This document shows positions 6,153-7,103 of a stretch of DNA of 7,103 bases, one piece after another. The stretch is from Actinomycetota bacterium (lineage in GTDB: Bacteria; Actinomycetota; Actinomycetes; Nanopelagicales; Nanopelagicaceae). Location of the stretch: positions 1 to 7,103 of the forward strand of contig CANGCW010000049.1 of NCBI GenBank assembly GCA_947452525.1, written 5' to 3'. The notes under the pieces are model-generated. The model did no database searches and was not told the origin of the DNA. It worked only from the letters and a program-made list of their open reading frames with translations. A program made the position numbers and the translations under genes. Every line of letters starts with the position of its first letter. Positions within the stretch are counted from its first letter, which is position 1.

Positions 6153-6755
6153 TCAAACGACGGATGTCACCAGTGCGGAGGCTATTCCTGCGATGGCAAT
6201 CCATGTGAACCATGAGCCTGCTGTACGGCCACGCCAGAGTTCAAGCGTGGGATCGACGTGGGTTCTTCCGTGTCTGAGCACCAGACCAAGGGCGATAAAG
6301 CCACCCAAGATGAAGTGGAAGAGGTTCGCACCTGCGAGGAGGATCCAGCTCGATGCATATCCGCCAGTAAAGGATGCCCCTCCTCCTTCATCATGGACGA
6401 TAAATGGCATATGTGCCATCTGGTGCCATTGAAGGTAGAGGCCAACGAGAAGTGCCAAGAGGGTAAGAATCGTTGTTGCACGTGCAAGATCACGACGCAT
6501 CAGACCGAGGCGATGGGAGAGGGCAGCAACAATAAGCGGCGCTGCAACAACCCAACCAGATGCAGCAGAGAAGTGTTTTGCACCTTCAGGCAACCAGCCG
6601 TTATTAGTATTGAGATTGCGTAGATAGAAGTAGGAGAAGATCATTCCGAAGAGGAATGCTCCATCGGCAACAATCAGAAGACGAACACCTAGACGTTCGC
6701 GACGACCGACAATCTCTGGTGCATCGTGATGGATATGGAATTCAGTATGTGTCAT
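6153..6755 (-). CDS. ctaE: Cytochrome c oxidase subunit III (divergent)
   Basis: This 200-residue membrane protein has five hydrophobic helices at about 24-45, 67-84, 92-113, 132-160 and 181-199, the usual count for short bacterial subunit III proteins. Family features are R-L-G at 21-23 leading into helix 1 with F-S-Y-F-Y-L-R (40-46), and the F-H-F-I-L-G-G segment (147-152 region) in the fourth helix. It lacks core-chemistry cofactors; subunit III stabilises the oxidase and its proton uptake. It starts 2 nt after the stop of the subunit I gene, with the site GGAAAGGG (plus-strand 6765-6772) 9 nt upstream of the ATG, so the two are translated from one message. The usual S-E pair in the first helix of typical subunit III is A-D here (30-31), and the later W-H-F-V-D-type motif of the last helix is replaced by S-W-F-T-W. 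Subunit III identity is supported mainly by context and the fold pattern. Confidence 0.85.
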   Translation of the reverse strand: MTHTEFHIHHDAPEIVGRRERLGVRLLIVADGAFLFGMIFSYFYLRNLNTNNGWLPEGAKHFSAASGWVVAAPLIVAALSHRLGLMRRDLARATTILTLLALLVGLYLQWHQMAHMPFIVHDEGGGASFTGGYASSWILLAGANLFHFILGGFIALGLVLRHGRTHVDPTLELWRGRTAGSWFTWIAIAGIASALVTSVV

Positions 6756-6757
6756 CT

Positions 6758-7103
6758 CTACTTACCCTTTCCGTATCCATATGGATCTGATGTGACAACT
6801 GGAAGCTCATCAAAGTTCTCAAGTGGAACAGGATATGGAACCGTCCATTCAAGAGTCTTGGAACCCCAAGGATTCATCGGAGCAATCTTGCCGTGGCGCC
6901 ATGAGTGAATAACCGCCCAGAGCAGAATGATCATTCCGATGCCAACGCTGTAAGCGCCAGCTGTTGAGATCATGTTTGAGGTTGCGAACTGGTGTGCATA
7001 GTCGGCGACGCGACGAGGTTGTCCTTCAGCGCCTGCGATAAACATTCCTAAGAAGAGAGTGTTAAACCCGATCTGAACAAACCAGAATGAGATGTAACCA
7101 GCG
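6758..7103 (-). CDS. ctaD: Cytochrome c oxidase subunit I, C-terminal end (5' partial)
   Basis: The frame is open from the right edge of the window to the TAG at 6760-6758, giving about 114 residues. They match the end of heme-copper oxidase subunit I: a helix (S-F-W-F-V-Q-I-G-F-N), then G-Q-P-R-R-V-A-D-Y, another helix (A-G-A-Y-S-V-G-I-G-M-I), and the periplasm-to-cytoplasm tail N-P-W-G-S-K-T-L-E-W-T-V-P-Y-P, ending in G-Y-G-K-G-K. Subunit I holds heme a and the heme a3-CuB centre and reduces oxygen; its ligand histidines are on the missing N-terminal part. The ATG at 7045 is internal, since the conserved helix continues upstream of it. It is the first gene of a ctaD-ctaE pair on the minus strand. 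Confidence 0.93.
   Translation of the reverse strand, partial: AGYISFWFVQIGFNTLFLGMFIAGAEGQPRRVADYAHQFATSNMISTAGAYSVGIGMIILLWAVIHSWRHGKIAPMNPWGSKTLEWTVPYPVPLENFDELPVVTSDPYGYGKGK
6765..6772 (-). promoter_or_regulatory. Ribosome binding site of ctaE inside the end of ctaD
   Basis: Minus-strand GGAAAGGG encodes part of the C-terminal G-K-G-K tail of subunit I and lies 9 nt before the ATG of subunit III. It fixes the start at 6755 and indicates translational coupling of the two subunits. Confidence 0.6.

Noticed and set aside
6258..6623. Cys-rich plus-strand frame over subunit III
   Set aside because: Looked like a small Cys-rich protein, but it is antisense to a clear membrane-protein gene and has no ribosome binding site.

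Overview
The window looks like a piece of a moderate-GC, Gram-positive-type (probably actinobacterial, possibly free-living aquatic) chromosome. The evidence is indirect. Two + strand genes have a -10-like hexamer ending exactly 6 nt before the ATG, as in leaderless transcripts that are common in Actinobacteria. Genes are tightly packed, with a 36-nt tail-to-tail overlap and a 2-nt gap. The surface protein and the aerobic cytochrome oxidase genes fit such a bacterium. The taxonomic call is inference; no rRNA or other marker is present. No tRNA, rRNA, IS element, CRISPR array or phage gene was seen.

Layout. (1) Positions 2-2941 (+) hold the 3' part of a very large secreted or surface protein made of alternating Cys-pair Ig-like domains and cadherin-like beta-sandwich domains, with a Pro/Thr-rich linker and a basic C-terminal module. 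(2) Positions 3037-4002 (+) hold a small secreted subtilisin-family (S8) protease. It is transcribed in the same direction as the surface protein and could act on it or on other exported proteins, though this is unproven. (3) Positions 3967-5037 (-) hold a YbjJ-like MFS transporter that overlaps the protease gene tail-to-tail. Its first membrane helix is encoded upstream of the only conventional start codon. (4) Positions 5108-5218 (-) hold a 36-residue Lys/Glu-rich microprotein just upstream of the MFS gene. (5) Positions 5291-6082 (+) hold a SCO1/SenC-type copper chaperone with a signal peptide. (6) Positions 6153-6755 and 6758-7103 (-) hold cytochrome c oxidase subunit III and the C-terminal end of subunit I.

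Functional picture. The right half is a respiratory block. The SCO protein is expected to help deliver copper to the CuA site of the oxidase, whose subunits I and III are encoded convergently. A strong hairpin between them, with its T-tract on the minus strand, separates the two transcripts. The left half is an export block of a giant adhesin-like protein and a protease. I see no clear undescribed defence or mobile system. The most distinctive items are the ~192-residue super-repeat of the surface protein and its neighbouring propeptide-less protease, the odd 5' end of the MFS gene with its overlapping microprotein, and the divergent subunit III.
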